From Vicinamibacteraceae bacterium (lineage in GTDB: Bacteria > Planctomycetota > Phycisphaerae > Phycisphaerales > UBA5793), in assembly GCA_011525805.1 (NCBI GenBank), contig WYBR01000042.1, positions 17,994-81,993 on the forward strand: 64,000 nucleotides of DNA. Direction: 5' to 3'. Position 1 is the stretch's first letter, and each line of letters begins with the position of its first letter. The position numbers and the translations under genes were made by a program. This document shows, piece after piece, positions 8,201 to 15,908 of the stretch. The notes below the pieces were generated by a model, which saw nothing but the letters and a program-made list of their open reading frames with translations, ran no database searches and was not told the DNA's origin.

Positions 8201-9425
8201 AGGAGACGGCGAGGTCGGGTTCGCCGAGGCGCTGCGACACTTCCCCGAGCCAGCTCCACGCCAGGCTGCTGGCGTCGTCAATCCCGATGACTTCGCTGAG
8301 GCGTTTGCGCGCCTCGGCGTGGTCCTGCCGCACCATCTCGGTGCGGGCCCTGAGGAGGATTTCCCAGCGTACAGCGTCTTCATCGCCGCGCGCCGCGAGT
8401 TCCCGCCCTTGCTCGGATTGCGACCACTCGCCGCCCTCGGGCAATGAGAGGAGAATCTTCCAGCCGAGCAGGCTGCTGGGCGTCGCCGCCGCGTCGCGCC
8501 CGGTTTGGTCGAGATACGTTCGCGCGCGATCCTCGTGCCCGAGCTTCCACGCTCTCTCGATGATCGACAGCAGCACTTCGTCGTGCAGGTCTTCATTGCC
8601 GATCGTGCGGTCGAGGAGCGCATCGGCGTCGGAGCGCATGCCGAGCATGTCGAGAGTCCGGACGATGTCCAGGAGCGCCTCGGAGTCGGGGATCTCAATG
8701 GAGAGGAGGCGGGCTGCGGCCTGGCGAGCCTCATCGCGCCGCCCGTAGACGCTGTTGAGCCTCGCCTGCATGGTGACGAAACCGATGTGATCGGGAGCGC
8801 TGGCGGCGAGTTCGTCAACGTAGGCGAGCACCTCGTCCGCGCTAACACCCTCCAGCCTCATCATCTCGATCTTCATCTCGTGACCGCGGACATCCCTGGG
8901 ATGCGCGGCGATAAGCGCATCGACCGCGGCGCTCGCCTCGGCGTTGCGGCCGAGGGTGGCGAGGCACTCGACGCGCGCGGTGTGTCCTTCCAGACTCGTC
9001 GGGTCGAGGGCCAGCAGGCGGTCTGCGGCGTCGAGTCGCTCGGTGATGAAGCCCACCTGCCGGAAGAGGGTCACGAGCAGTTCGAGGGGGCGGGAGTCGC
9101 GGCCGTCGAGTGAGGCCGCCTCGCGGGCGAAAGCGATGGCGGAAATCAGGTGTCGATTGTTCTCGGCGGGTACGCGGCGACGCACGTCGGCCAGGCGGAA
9201 GAGCACCTCGGGATCGCCGCGATGCTCGCTGAGGGACTTGCCCAGCCCGCGCAGCGAATCCTCCCAGCGCCCCTCGTCGTAGGCGGCCATGCCGTCGCGA
9301 TACGCCTCCGCCGCACGCTGTGCGCGGCGCGCTTCGCGCACGACATACGCGCCGCCGGCGGCCGTGCCGAGCAGTGCGATGAGAGACAGAAGGATGAGCA
9401 GTCGCTTCTTTCCGCGTCGGGTCAT
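5250..9425 (-). CDS. Giant TPR-repeat protein of the exosortase/EPS locus
   Basis: Protein of 1391 residues. Start at 9425 (MTRRGKKRLLILLSLIALLG) gives a basic N-terminus and one membrane segment at about 8-28, with the rest predicted outside the cytoplasm. Nearly the whole remainder is 34-residue tetratricopeptide-like repeats, for example the blocks near residues 50-90, 390-450 and 1250-1330 with alternating Ala/Gly/Tyr positions. Exosortase loci often carry a long TPR protein (the PrsT type); this one has no lipobox Cys, so it is an anchored form at best. It is the last gene of the locus, 171 nt after the sugar transferase gene. A scaffold for polysaccharide or protein export is a reasonable inference. 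Confidence 0.8.
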   Translation of the reverse strand: MTRRGKKRLLILLSLIALLGTAAGGAYVVREARRAQRAAEAYRDGMAAYDEGRWEDSLRGLGKSLSEHRGDPEVLFRLADVRRRVPAENNRHLISAIAFAREAASLDGRDSRPLELLVTLFRQVGFITERLDAADRLLALDPTSLEGHTARVECLATLGRNAEASAAVDALIAAHPRDVRGHEMKIEMMRLEGVSADEVLAYVDELAASAPDHIGFVTMQARLNSVYGRRDEARQAAARLLSIEIPDSEALLDIVRTLDMLGMRSDADALLDRTIGNEDLHDEVLLSIIERAWKLGHEDRARTYLDQTGRDAAATPSSLLGWKILLSLPEGGEWSQSEQGRELAARGDEDAVRWEILLRARTEMVRQDHAEARKRLSEVIGIDDASSLAWSWLGEVSQRLGEPDLAVSCLEQAVIHDPTWSRSQMMLAAMQLEQGRLTEARAAAERALVLNPAAPEALTLARTYAALLDAGRGDRTIAQQAVAILEEVATMLPDEPDVIAILARVYLAADLMDEARSAVDRLVAAPRPPSSPPLLDLITACRRKAPALVDPLLEIASSIEAPGPDLLALLTERTFETDPEAVRTMYLEAAEKETDADRRIVYEIAYARALERGGDAGALAEYKRLSAAYPSSPAAQQALLDSRVAWNDPEAIATAIGRLREATGEQATQWRLAEAQRRLAFEPTEDVAAQVVVLLAPLIQPPIQNVKALMLTSDALLRLQDRNGAITMLGRAADRQPDNALLYIQMIRLMQESGRSAEAAQRLREFANLANLAPGMRRQRIELLQRQAMWTEAIRDAEDLAASTGEVGDQLALARLYAQRGRNADARRLFDRLLALPEVDGSVCSAAAHFYATTESLERGLSVLDRLRDTVDADAFTVLLAAFHERLSLIDEAAAIYRNRAEQSGDPDHWAALAQFHIRHRSSTEAREAVSRGLAIAPQHEILSTLRGVAEVLDTDTLDPAVMESVIDTMVAESARPAMRQIAQAIEFINANPNDPAEYIARLRKVVDGQPQLLVGWQLLVNALLGDSRPDEAVTAAQNAARILPASVRAAELVAATLAQVRRFEEARAAAARWRELEVSDRLRPDLLLAQIDRETGRPDRAYATLVPYADRLEREAEDFPGRLELFSSILVRTARHEAAHSLLWSRAQQGGEWARAYMLLAGQIDSPQDRLAWIDRIEPLVALSAATRAEIAGVRYGLGHELRQSEQFERAIALVEPVMHDPEVSIDAIMMVAEALEQVGRRDRAEAAYRLALEREPANPFALNNLAFVLLSGDTPSEEPVLLASRAVEEAKRLRFPPTIQANLLETLGSALIAVVRFAEAERAFAEGLTLTPDSTLLRLGRAHALIGLERKSEAKAELQAALANGEIDLDSVHLARRFSAVSEALAGSP

Positions 9426-9596
9426 GGGATGCTCCCGATTGTGATTACGAACGCCGCGCCCTCATGGAAGCGATGCGGTTCGCGGGGACGCATGAGGGCT
9501 TGGGCCTGGGGTATGAAGGCTGGTCGATAGCCCGCGGCGGCAGCCGCAGGTTGATGCCCGTCGTGCGACCGCGCGCTTCGAAACCGGCGCGTCGTC

Positions 9597-11072
9597 TCAG
9601 ACCAGCATCTTGCGGATCGTCTGTGCGATGATCCACAGATCGAGCCGCCAGTTCTGGTTCTGCACGTATTCGAGGTCGTAGCGGATCCACTCCTGAAAGT
9701 CGTTCTCGGGCCGGCGTGTTCGCCGGACCTGCCAGAGACCGGTCACCCCGGGGCGGACGCTCAGGCGCGCCTCGCGCCACGTGGGGCAGAACTGGTTCTC
9801 TCTGTCCGGGCTGGGGCGCGGACCGACGACGCTCATGTGCCCGAGAAGAACGTTCCAGAACTGCGGCAACTCGTCGAGGTGATACTTGCGAAGAATGCGC
9901 CCGACCTTCAACACGCGCGGGTCATCATCGATGTGGAACTGCGGGCCATCGCAGATGTTCGCGCCGGCGACCTGCGCCTTCATTGCCTCGGCGTTGCGGC
10001 ACATTGTTCGGAACTTGTAGCATGGGAACTCACGCCCGCCGATGGTCTGACGCCGGTGGACAAAGAACGGCGGCCAGCCATCCTCGATCACGATCACCGC
10101 GATCACGACGGGGTAGATGATCGCCGTACCCAGCAGCGCCGCCGCCGCGAAGGCGATGTCAAAGAGCCGTTTGCCCGGGCGCGAAAGCGCCGCCGCCTCG
10201 CCATGCGCGAATCGGCTGCGCGAGGCGAAGCGAATGTACTCCCAGTCAATCGGCCGCGTTGCGACCTCGCTGCCCGGCTGATCGGCCACGCCTCCCGGTC
10301 CGACGACGACGCTGGCCGCGCCAATCTCGGCGCCGGCCCCGATCCAGAGCGGCGCGATGAGCCGCGCCGACGGCGCCACCCGCGCCGACTCGTGCACCCA
10401 CACGCCCAGGCTGAACTCGTATACGCCGTCGAGCGTTGCGCCGGGTCGATGCCAGATCCGCTGGAGGACGAGAAGAAACTGATCAACCTGCGCCGCTGAA
10501 GCGGACGCCTTGAAGAGGCGAGCCGCGGCCGTCGCGGGGATCACTGCGCCGTGCTGAAGGATCGACTTGATGCGCTTGCGCGCCGCCGCCGTGTCCCGGC
10601 TCTGCGCCCAGGCCCAGGCCGCCTTCGCGTCCGCCGTCAGCCAGGCCTGGAGCGTCGCCCGCGAGCGGCCGTGATAGCGCCGGCTGATTCGCTTCAGTCG
10701 GTCATGCTCGTCCGTTTCGACGACTTCGAGATAGGGCTGGGGCTCCTGCTCGACGAGCCGCAACCTCATCGCGCCGGGCTTGAGCCAGCCGAAGCGGTCC
10801 AGGAGCGGCGCGAGGCGGAAGAGGACGAGGTCATCATCGCCGAGCAGGAGGTAGAAGTCGGCGCGGTGCCGCCGGCCGACGCGCCGGCGCATCCCTCGGA
10901 TGCTCTCCGGCGTGGGTTTGTCCTCGGGCAGCATCCCCGGACGCACGACCTGCACGCCGCGACTCGCCCAGAAGCGGTCGTGCAGCGCCTTGTGGTCCAG
11001 GCCCCAGAAGGACGGGAGCGCCGGAACGGCCTTCGGCTCGCTCCGCTCAAGGTGTTCAGTCAGAAGGGTCAC
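9597..11072 (-). CDS. Undecaprenyl-phosphate sugar transferase with extra N-terminal domain
   Basis: Protein of 491 residues. From about 299 it is a bacterial sugar transferase: KRLFDIAFAAAALLG membrane helix, YKFRTM, the DPRVLKVGRILRKYHLDELPQ stretch and GHMSVVGPRP, then PGVTGLWQV. Such enzymes move the first sugar phosphate from an NDP-sugar to undecaprenyl phosphate and so begin each repeat unit. The first ~200 residues are not recognised, and about 215-270 looks like short left-handed helix repeats (APLWIGAGAEIGAASVVVG), a fusion not usual in this family. The GTG start at 11072 overlaps the stop of the upstream Wzz/kinase gene by 4 nt (GTGA), so translation is probably coupled. Confidence 0.88.
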   Translation of the reverse strand: MTLLTEHLERSEPKAVPALPSFWGLDHKALHDRFWASRGVQVVRPGMLPEDKPTPESIRGMRRRVGRRHRADFYLLLGDDDLVLFRLAPLLDRFGWLKPGAMRLRLVEQEPQPYLEVVETDEHDRLKRISRRYHGRSRATLQAWLTADAKAAWAWAQSRDTAAARKRIKSILQHGAVIPATAAARLFKASASAAQVDQFLLVLQRIWHRPGATLDGVYEFSLGVWVHESARVAPSARLIAPLWIGAGAEIGAASVVVGPGGVADQPGSEVATRPIDWEYIRFASRSRFAHGEAAALSRPGKRLFDIAFAAAALLGTAIIYPVVIAVIVIEDGWPPFFVHRRQTIGGREFPCYKFRTMCRNAEAMKAQVAGANICDGPQFHIDDDPRVLKVGRILRKYHLDELPQFWNVLLGHMSVVGPRPSPDRENQFCPTWREARLSVRPGVTGLWQVRRTRRPENDFQEWIRYDLEYVQNQNWRLDLWIIAQTIRKMLV

Positions 11073-13345
11073 GTATCAGATTCGGTCGGAGTCGAATCGC
11101 CTCCGCCCGATTTCCCGCTCATCAAAATGGCGCGCACGAGCGCGTGGCGCGACTCGACGGCCGACTCGGTCTCTTTCGTCCCGGCGGTTCTCATGCTCTG
11201 CGAGTGGAAGGAGACGGTACTCATGCTGCTGCGCAGGTCGCCGGCTGTGGCGCGATTGAACACGAGCCCGGCGCAGACGGCGCCGATCGAGTGCAGCCGC
11301 CCCAGCGCCGCGCGCACGAGGCGCGGATCCTGCCCGCGCGGAACGGTCAGAACGATGCGGTCCGCCACCGTCGCGACGACGTTGGCTTCGAGACTGCCCA
11401 TCAGCGGACCCGTGTCGATCAGGATAATGTCGAAGCGTCGCCGCGCCTCTTCCATCACCTTGAGCATGGTGTCGGCGGAGAGGTGCTCGGCCTCATAGGA
11501 GCCGTTGCGGCTCGCGCCGTGTCGAGTCGAGGTTCCTGCCGGGAGCACCCAGAAGCCGCTGAAGCGCGACTCGCACACCGCCCCTTCGAGCGCTGCGCCT
11601 TGTGCCACCTGACGCAGCCCATCGCGTTCCTGGAATCCCATGCTCGACGAAAGTCCGTGTCCGACGAGATCGGCGTCGATCACGAGCGTGCGCGCACCCT
11701 GCGCGGCGAAGGACATTCCCAGCGCCACGGTGAGGCTCGTTTTGCCGTCGCCCGGCCGCGCGCTGGTGATCACAAACGCCGTTCCCCCGTCGCGCCGCGG
11801 CCGCGCCTGCATCGAGAGCATGTTGCGCAGGTGGTGGACGCTCAACGACGCGAGTGAATCGAGGTCTTCGGCGCGGCTGGTCAGGTCGGGCAGCGTGCCG
11901 AGAACGGGCACGATCGTCTCCGCCTCTTCAATCTCGTCGAGGTACCGGTAACTCGGCTTGAGCAGCCCGACGAGCAGAACCAGACCGACGCCCAGGCCCG
12001 CGCCGGCCAGCCCGCCGAGCACCGCCAGTTGGAACCGCCGGTCGCGAGACGGTCCTGAAGGCAAATCGCCGTAGATGGGGTCGACCCGTCCCTGCTGGAT
12101 GTTCTGCCGCTCGACGTTCTGCTGTTCGAGAGCGAGAACCGTCTCGGCGAGGCTCGCTCTCGTTCGCTCCTCCTCGACCCTGAGTTCGTCAATGGTCCGG
12201 CGCGTGGCGCGGATTTCAGCGACTTCCTGCCTCTTCGCCTCGAGGTCCGCGGTAAGCCTGGTCAGCAGCGCCTTGGCTTGTGGAAGCGTCGTGTCCGGGG
12301 GAAGGGCCGGATCGCCCGTTGTGCCGCGCGATTCGATCCACTCGCGGATCTGCGCAGCGCGGGACGTGATGCGGGTCTCCAGGATGCGCCGATCCTCCTC
12401 GAGGCGCCGCGTCTGCACATGCCGCGGGCCGAATCGTCGCGCCGTTTCGATCTCCGCATCCAGCGCTTGCCGTTCCGCGAGAAGATCCTTCAGTTCGGCA
12501 TCGAGCGTGGCAAGGTACTCGACGGTCAGGTCCGGCGGGGACGCCTCGGACGCGCCGCCTTGCTCATCCACCGGCGGCGGCTCAATCGACGCAATGGTGT
12601 AGATCACTTCCCTGATCTGGCGCTCGAGGTCGAACATCTCGCTGAGCCTGGCCTCAAGAAGCGGATCAAGCTCGTCGGTCACAAAGCGCGCACTCAGGTT
12701 CAGAATGCTACTCCGCTTCGCAGCGGCTTCATTCTCGAGAGTCGCACGCCTCGTTTGGAGTTCGCTGATGCGCTCGTTGTACCTCGCGATTCCCTGCTCG
12801 CCGTACAACGTGTGATACGCACGCAGCACCGCGTTGACCGCCTTCTGCGCCTGCGTGGGGTCGTCGCACGTCGCCTCGATCGAGATGACCTGCGATCCGC
12901 GCCGGTACTTGACCGAAATCGCCTGCTTGAGTCGGCTGATTCCCCGGGGACGCGGCTCCCATCCGGCCGCGACCAGTTCTGCATCCTCCACGGCGACCTC
13001 AAAGACGCGCGGCGCTTCAATCAGCGCCGCCTGCGTTGCCACGAAGTTCTCGAACATCGGTGGAATCTGGTTCTCATCCGTCTGGTAGAGGGTCCGCGGG
13101 ATGGTGGGGCGCACCTGAAGGAGCGCTTCGCTGGTGTATTGCGGTCCGGCGAGCATGAACCCCGACACCCCGCCGATCACCGCCAGCACCAGTCCGAGCG
13201 CGATCGCCATTGCGTATCGCCCCCGCAGGTGTCGGTGCAGAAGCGCCAGCGCTCCCACCTGCCCCGATTCCGCCGGCGCCTCGGGCCGACCGGGCGGGCC
13301 CGTCACCGTCACCCGGTGCACCTGCATCTGGTTCTCGACATTCAT
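11069..13345 (-). CDS. Wzz-type polysaccharide co-polymerase fused to BY-kinase-like ATPase
   Basis: Protein of 758 residues. A Wzz-like chain-length domain has membrane segments near 45-66 and 440-462, with a long Glu/Arg-rich coiled-coil part between. The cytoplasmic part is a P-loop ATPase of the CpsD/Wzc type: Walker A SARPGDGKTS (about 528), Walker A' TLVIDADLVGHG, Walker B FDIILIDTGP. BY-kinases normally end in a Tyr cluster that is autophosphorylated; this C-terminus has no Tyr, only Ser/Thr-rich sequence, so control must differ. It controls polymer length and export with the polymerase and sugar transferase. The start at 13345 overlaps the EpsI stop (ATGA). Confidence 0.9.
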   Translation of the reverse strand: MNVENQMQVHRVTVTGPPGRPEAPAESGQVGALALLHRHLRGRYAMAIALGLVLAVIGGVSGFMLAGPQYTSEALLQVRPTIPRTLYQTDENQIPPMFENFVATQAALIEAPRVFEVAVEDAELVAAGWEPRPRGISRLKQAISVKYRRGSQVISIEATCDDPTQAQKAVNAVLRAYHTLYGEQGIARYNERISELQTRRATLENEAAAKRSSILNLSARFVTDELDPLLEARLSEMFDLERQIREVIYTIASIEPPPVDEQGGASEASPPDLTVEYLATLDAELKDLLAERQALDAEIETARRFGPRHVQTRRLEEDRRILETRITSRAAQIREWIESRGTTGDPALPPDTTLPQAKALLTRLTADLEAKRQEVAEIRATRRTIDELRVEEERTRASLAETVLALEQQNVERQNIQQGRVDPIYGDLPSGPSRDRRFQLAVLGGLAGAGLGVGLVLLVGLLKPSYRYLDEIEEAETIVPVLGTLPDLTSRAEDLDSLASLSVHHLRNMLSMQARPRRDGGTAFVITSARPGDGKTSLTVALGMSFAAQGARTLVIDADLVGHGLSSSMGFQERDGLRQVAQGAALEGAVCESRFSGFWVLPAGTSTRHGASRNGSYEAEHLSADTMLKVMEEARRRFDIILIDTGPLMGSLEANVVATVADRIVLTVPRGQDPRLVRAALGRLHSIGAVCAGLVFNRATAGDLRSSMSTVSFHSQSMRTAGTKETESAVESRHALVRAILMSGKSGGGDSTPTESDT

Positions 13346-14028
13346 GGCACGCCCTTTCCAATGGTGTCGATCACCGGCTGAATCGCCCCGAGTATCTTGG
13401 CCACCATCTCATCCGTGGCTGCGTCCGACTGGGCCAAAGGAGTCACGATCTGGACCTGCGCCGCGCCGAGCGCGGCCAGGCCCCGCCGCTTCAACTCCCG
13501 TTCCATCGCATACATGTCGCCGATCACTTCATCCGTGCCCGGCGCAATGAAGAAACTAATAATGCGGATCGCTTCGCGCGACCCGCTGTTGAGACGCGAG
13601 AAGTCATAGAAGATCGCCTCCTGGTCGGCTCCTGAAAGTGTGATCGCCTGCGCCCGTCGGGACTCGAGATGCCAACCGTGCGCCGGATAGCACACCGGCG
13701 GATGATGGCCAAGCATGTCGCGGATGTCGGTGCAGTGAATGATCGACAGGCTTACCTTGTTGCCCCCGAGCGGATCGTGGTAGGTCCGCCGGAGCACCTT
13801 GTTGGGTCGCAGCATCCGGACCGCCACCTCGGTAAGCGGCAGGTTGACGCCCACCCACGAATCGATCTGATACGGCACGCCTTCGATCGACGTTGCTACG
13901 TCGTCAAAGTAACGGTCCGCTCCGGCCGGCGCCGTCTGCCCCAGCCCGCCGGACAAAAAGAGCGCGGCGAGCACCGCCAGCGTAAGCCCGGGCACCACAA
14001 TCCGCCGGTAGCCGTCGCTCAATCTCAC
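13342..14028 (-). CDS. EpsI family exosortase-associated protein
   Basis: Protein of 228 residues with a GTG start at 14028, 6 nt after the exosortase stop. One N-terminal membrane segment (about 8-28) is followed by a domain with VPYQIDSWVG, VSLSIIHCTD and PPVCYPAHGWH. That Cys-Pro-x-x-Gly-Trp block is the hallmark of EpsI/DUF3485 proteins, which are found beside or fused to exosortases in polysaccharide loci. The exact role in the family is unsettled; EpsI is needed for some exopolysaccharides. Here it is a separate gene directly after the exosortase, supporting one functional unit. Confidence 0.88.
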   Translation of the reverse strand: MRLSDGYRRIVVPGLTLAVLAALFLSGGLGQTAPAGADRYFDDVATSIEGVPYQIDSWVGVNLPLTEVAVRMLRPNKVLRRTYHDPLGGNKVSLSIIHCTDIRDMLGHHPPVCYPAHGWHLESRRAQAITLSGADQEAIFYDFSRLNSGSREAIRIISFFIAPGTDEVIGDMYAMERELKRRGLAALGAAQVQIVTPLAQSDAATDEMVAKILGAIQPVIDTIGKGVP

Positions 14029-14034
14029 GTCAGT

Positions 14035-14907
14035 TCACTCCTCGTCTCCCACGGGGTGCGGCGAGACGGGAATCTCCAGCCAGCGCAGCACCGAGAACAT
14101 CATCCAGAGAATCCCCAGCGCCACGAACAACATCACCCAGCCGCTCGCCTCGTGAAACGCATCGGCCGCGGCCACGTTCCCATAGCCGTAGAACAGCACC
14201 GTCGGCACCAGCCGTATCACATTGACAAGCAGAGCGATCAGCGGACTGACGGCAAGGAACATCAGGCGAATGCTGTGGCGCATTGGAACCGAAAAGACGA
14301 AGGCAAACGTGATGAGCGCCAGGGCCGTGACCATCCGCATGCCGTTGCACGCCTCGGCCACGGCCACGTCGTTGCCGTTGATGCTCAGTACGTTTCCAAG
14401 GCGCTCGACTGGTACGCTGATGATGTCGAGCAGGTAGTGCGTCACCGCGGCCGTCGCCTCCTGAAGGGGCAGCGCCACCGCCTGGCGAATCCGCCCCGGC
14501 ACCGGCAGCACGAACAGCAGCGCGATCGCCGCCGGCAGAAACAACCGGACGACGCGCGGCCCGAGCATCGTCAGCGCCGCCCCGAAAACGATCAGCAGCG
14601 CTCCGCCGTGCTCGGCGATCATGATCTCGCTCTGATAGCCGACCTTTGCCGCAATCCAGCCAACCCCCACCACAAACGGTCCGATGAGACTCACCTGCGG
14701 CCGCGCAAACCGCAACCGCTCGCGCCGCACCCACACCAGCCAGGCCGCAACGAACGGCGCGAGAATCAAGTGGGAGTTTTCATCGTCGCGAAGGCCGATC
14801 GCGAGCATGTCCTGCCACAACTCGATCGTCACACCGACCGCAGTCAGCGTCAGCACGCCCAGCCACAACCCGTCGGCAAAGTCCCATGTTCGACGCAGCG
14901 TGGTCAT
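14035..14907 (-). CDS. Exosortase (EpsH-type transpeptidase)
   Basis: Integral membrane protein of 290 residues with about eight hydrophobic segments. All three catalytic positions of the family are present: Cys187 in VAEACNGMRM, Arg232 in VNVIRLVP and His252 in FHEASGW. Exosortases are cysteine transpeptidases that cut secreted proteins at a PEP-like C-terminal signal after export. The five proteins with IPLPAP tails at 2-4655 are the obvious substrates in the window. It overlaps the nucleotidyltransferase-like gene by 4 nt and is followed by epsI. I do not assign a subtype; the substrate motif IPLPAP resembles the VPLPA-CTERM variety. Confidence 0.93.
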   Translation of the reverse strand: MTTLRRTWDFADGLWLGVLTLTAVGVTIELWQDMLAIGLRDDENSHLILAPFVAAWLVWVRRERLRFARPQVSLIGPFVVGVGWIAAKVGYQSEIMIAEHGGALLIVFGAALTMLGPRVVRLFLPAAIALLFVLPVPGRIRQAVALPLQEATAAVTHYLLDIISVPVERLGNVLSINGNDVAVAEACNGMRMVTALALITFAFVFSVPMRHSIRLMFLAVSPLIALLVNVIRLVPTVLFYGYGNVAAADAFHEASGWVMLFVALGILWMMFSVLRWLEIPVSPHPVGDEE

Positions 14908-15908
14908 GGCCGCACGCCCGGATGCTTCCCGTTCTTGTGATGCCCGTTGCGGCCGGGCGCGTGCGTCGCCCGCACCGAATCCACGAGCACCTCGCCAGCC
15001 GCCAGCGTCGCATCCGTGCAGACGATCGACCTCGCCACAACGCAGCCAGCTTCGACACGCGCGCCAGGCATAATGATCGAGTCAATGATCACCGCATCGG
15101 CCGCCACCCGGGCCTCCGCGGAGACGCATTGGAACATGCCGTGCGAGACTACTCCCGGCACGCTTGCAAAGTGCTCAGCGCTGTGCGCGGGACAATCGAG
15201 GGCCGCCGCCCGCGCGGCGCGGAGCAATTGCTCCGGCGTCCGCAGCGGCCGACACCAACCATTGCTAATCCGATGCACGCCCACCCGGTGGCCTGCGGTG
15301 ATCACCCTGCCCAGCCACTGCTCCTTGAGATCCATGTACCCTTCCGCCTGAACGAGCCCGAGCAGGCCTCGCGCGAGAATGTAAACTCCTGCCGGCGATC
15401 CGTCCGGATTCACCGCGACCGTCACAGCATTGCCCTCTGTGCAATGAGCCGCAACTACGTCGTAAACATCGAAGTCAGGACACCGGGCCGCCTCTCCCAC
15501 GAGCAGAAGTGCATCGTCGGAAAGGTGTTGTGTAACATCATGCAGCACGCCGGCGGCGCCCCGATACTCACGGTCATGAGTGACGACTTCGCAATGGAAA
15601 CGGGAGTGTCGCGCGCCGCTTTCCGGCGCCGGCACCGACCCGCCCGCCGCCACGATCACTCGCACATCCTCAGCGGCCATACCATTGAGTCCGCGTATCC
15701 GCCGCATCCACCGGTCCAGCACCGTCTCGGCGGGAGCAACCAGCAAATCCAGCACCGAACACCCCGTCGCACTCCCCAGCGGCGAAACCGACAACCCGCC
15801 GCCGAGCAGGACAACGGCGTCGAGGCGCTCGCCGACCTGTGACGAAGCAGTCGACGCTTCGGCCTCGTGAGGCGTCCGACTATCCATGTGTGCTGGCCTC
15901 ATGCCCAT
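14904..15908 (-). CDS. Degenerate sugar nucleotidyltransferase-like protein
   Basis: Protein of 334 residues. The N-terminal part has the fold pattern of NDP-sugar pyrophosphorylases (DAVVLLGGG..., SDDALLLVGEA), and the C-terminal part has hexapeptide-like left-handed helix repeats (ARVAADAVIIDSIIMPGARVEAGCVV). The nucleotide-binding loop of active enzymes, GGxGxRLxPLT, is replaced by LLGGGLSVSPLG, with no Arg, so catalysis is doubtful. It may be a regulatory or scaffolding relative. It sits between the UDP-sugar dehydrogenase (1-nt overlap, TAATG) and the exosortase (ATGA overlap). Confidence 0.65.
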   Translation of the reverse strand: MGMRPAHMDSRTPHEAEASTASSQVGERLDAVVLLGGGLSVSPLGSATGCSVLDLLVAPAETVLDRWMRRIRGLNGMAAEDVRVIVAAGGSVPAPESGARHSRFHCEVVTHDREYRGAAGVLHDVTQHLSDDALLLVGEAARCPDFDVYDVVAAHCTEGNAVTVAVNPDGSPAGVYILARGLLGLVQAEGYMDLKEQWLGRVITAGHRVGVHRISNGWCRPLRTPEQLLRAARAAALDCPAHSAEHFASVPGVVSHGMFQCVSAEARVAADAVIIDSIIMPGARVEAGCVVARSIVCTDATLAAGEVLVDSVRATHAPGRNGHHKNGKHPGVRP

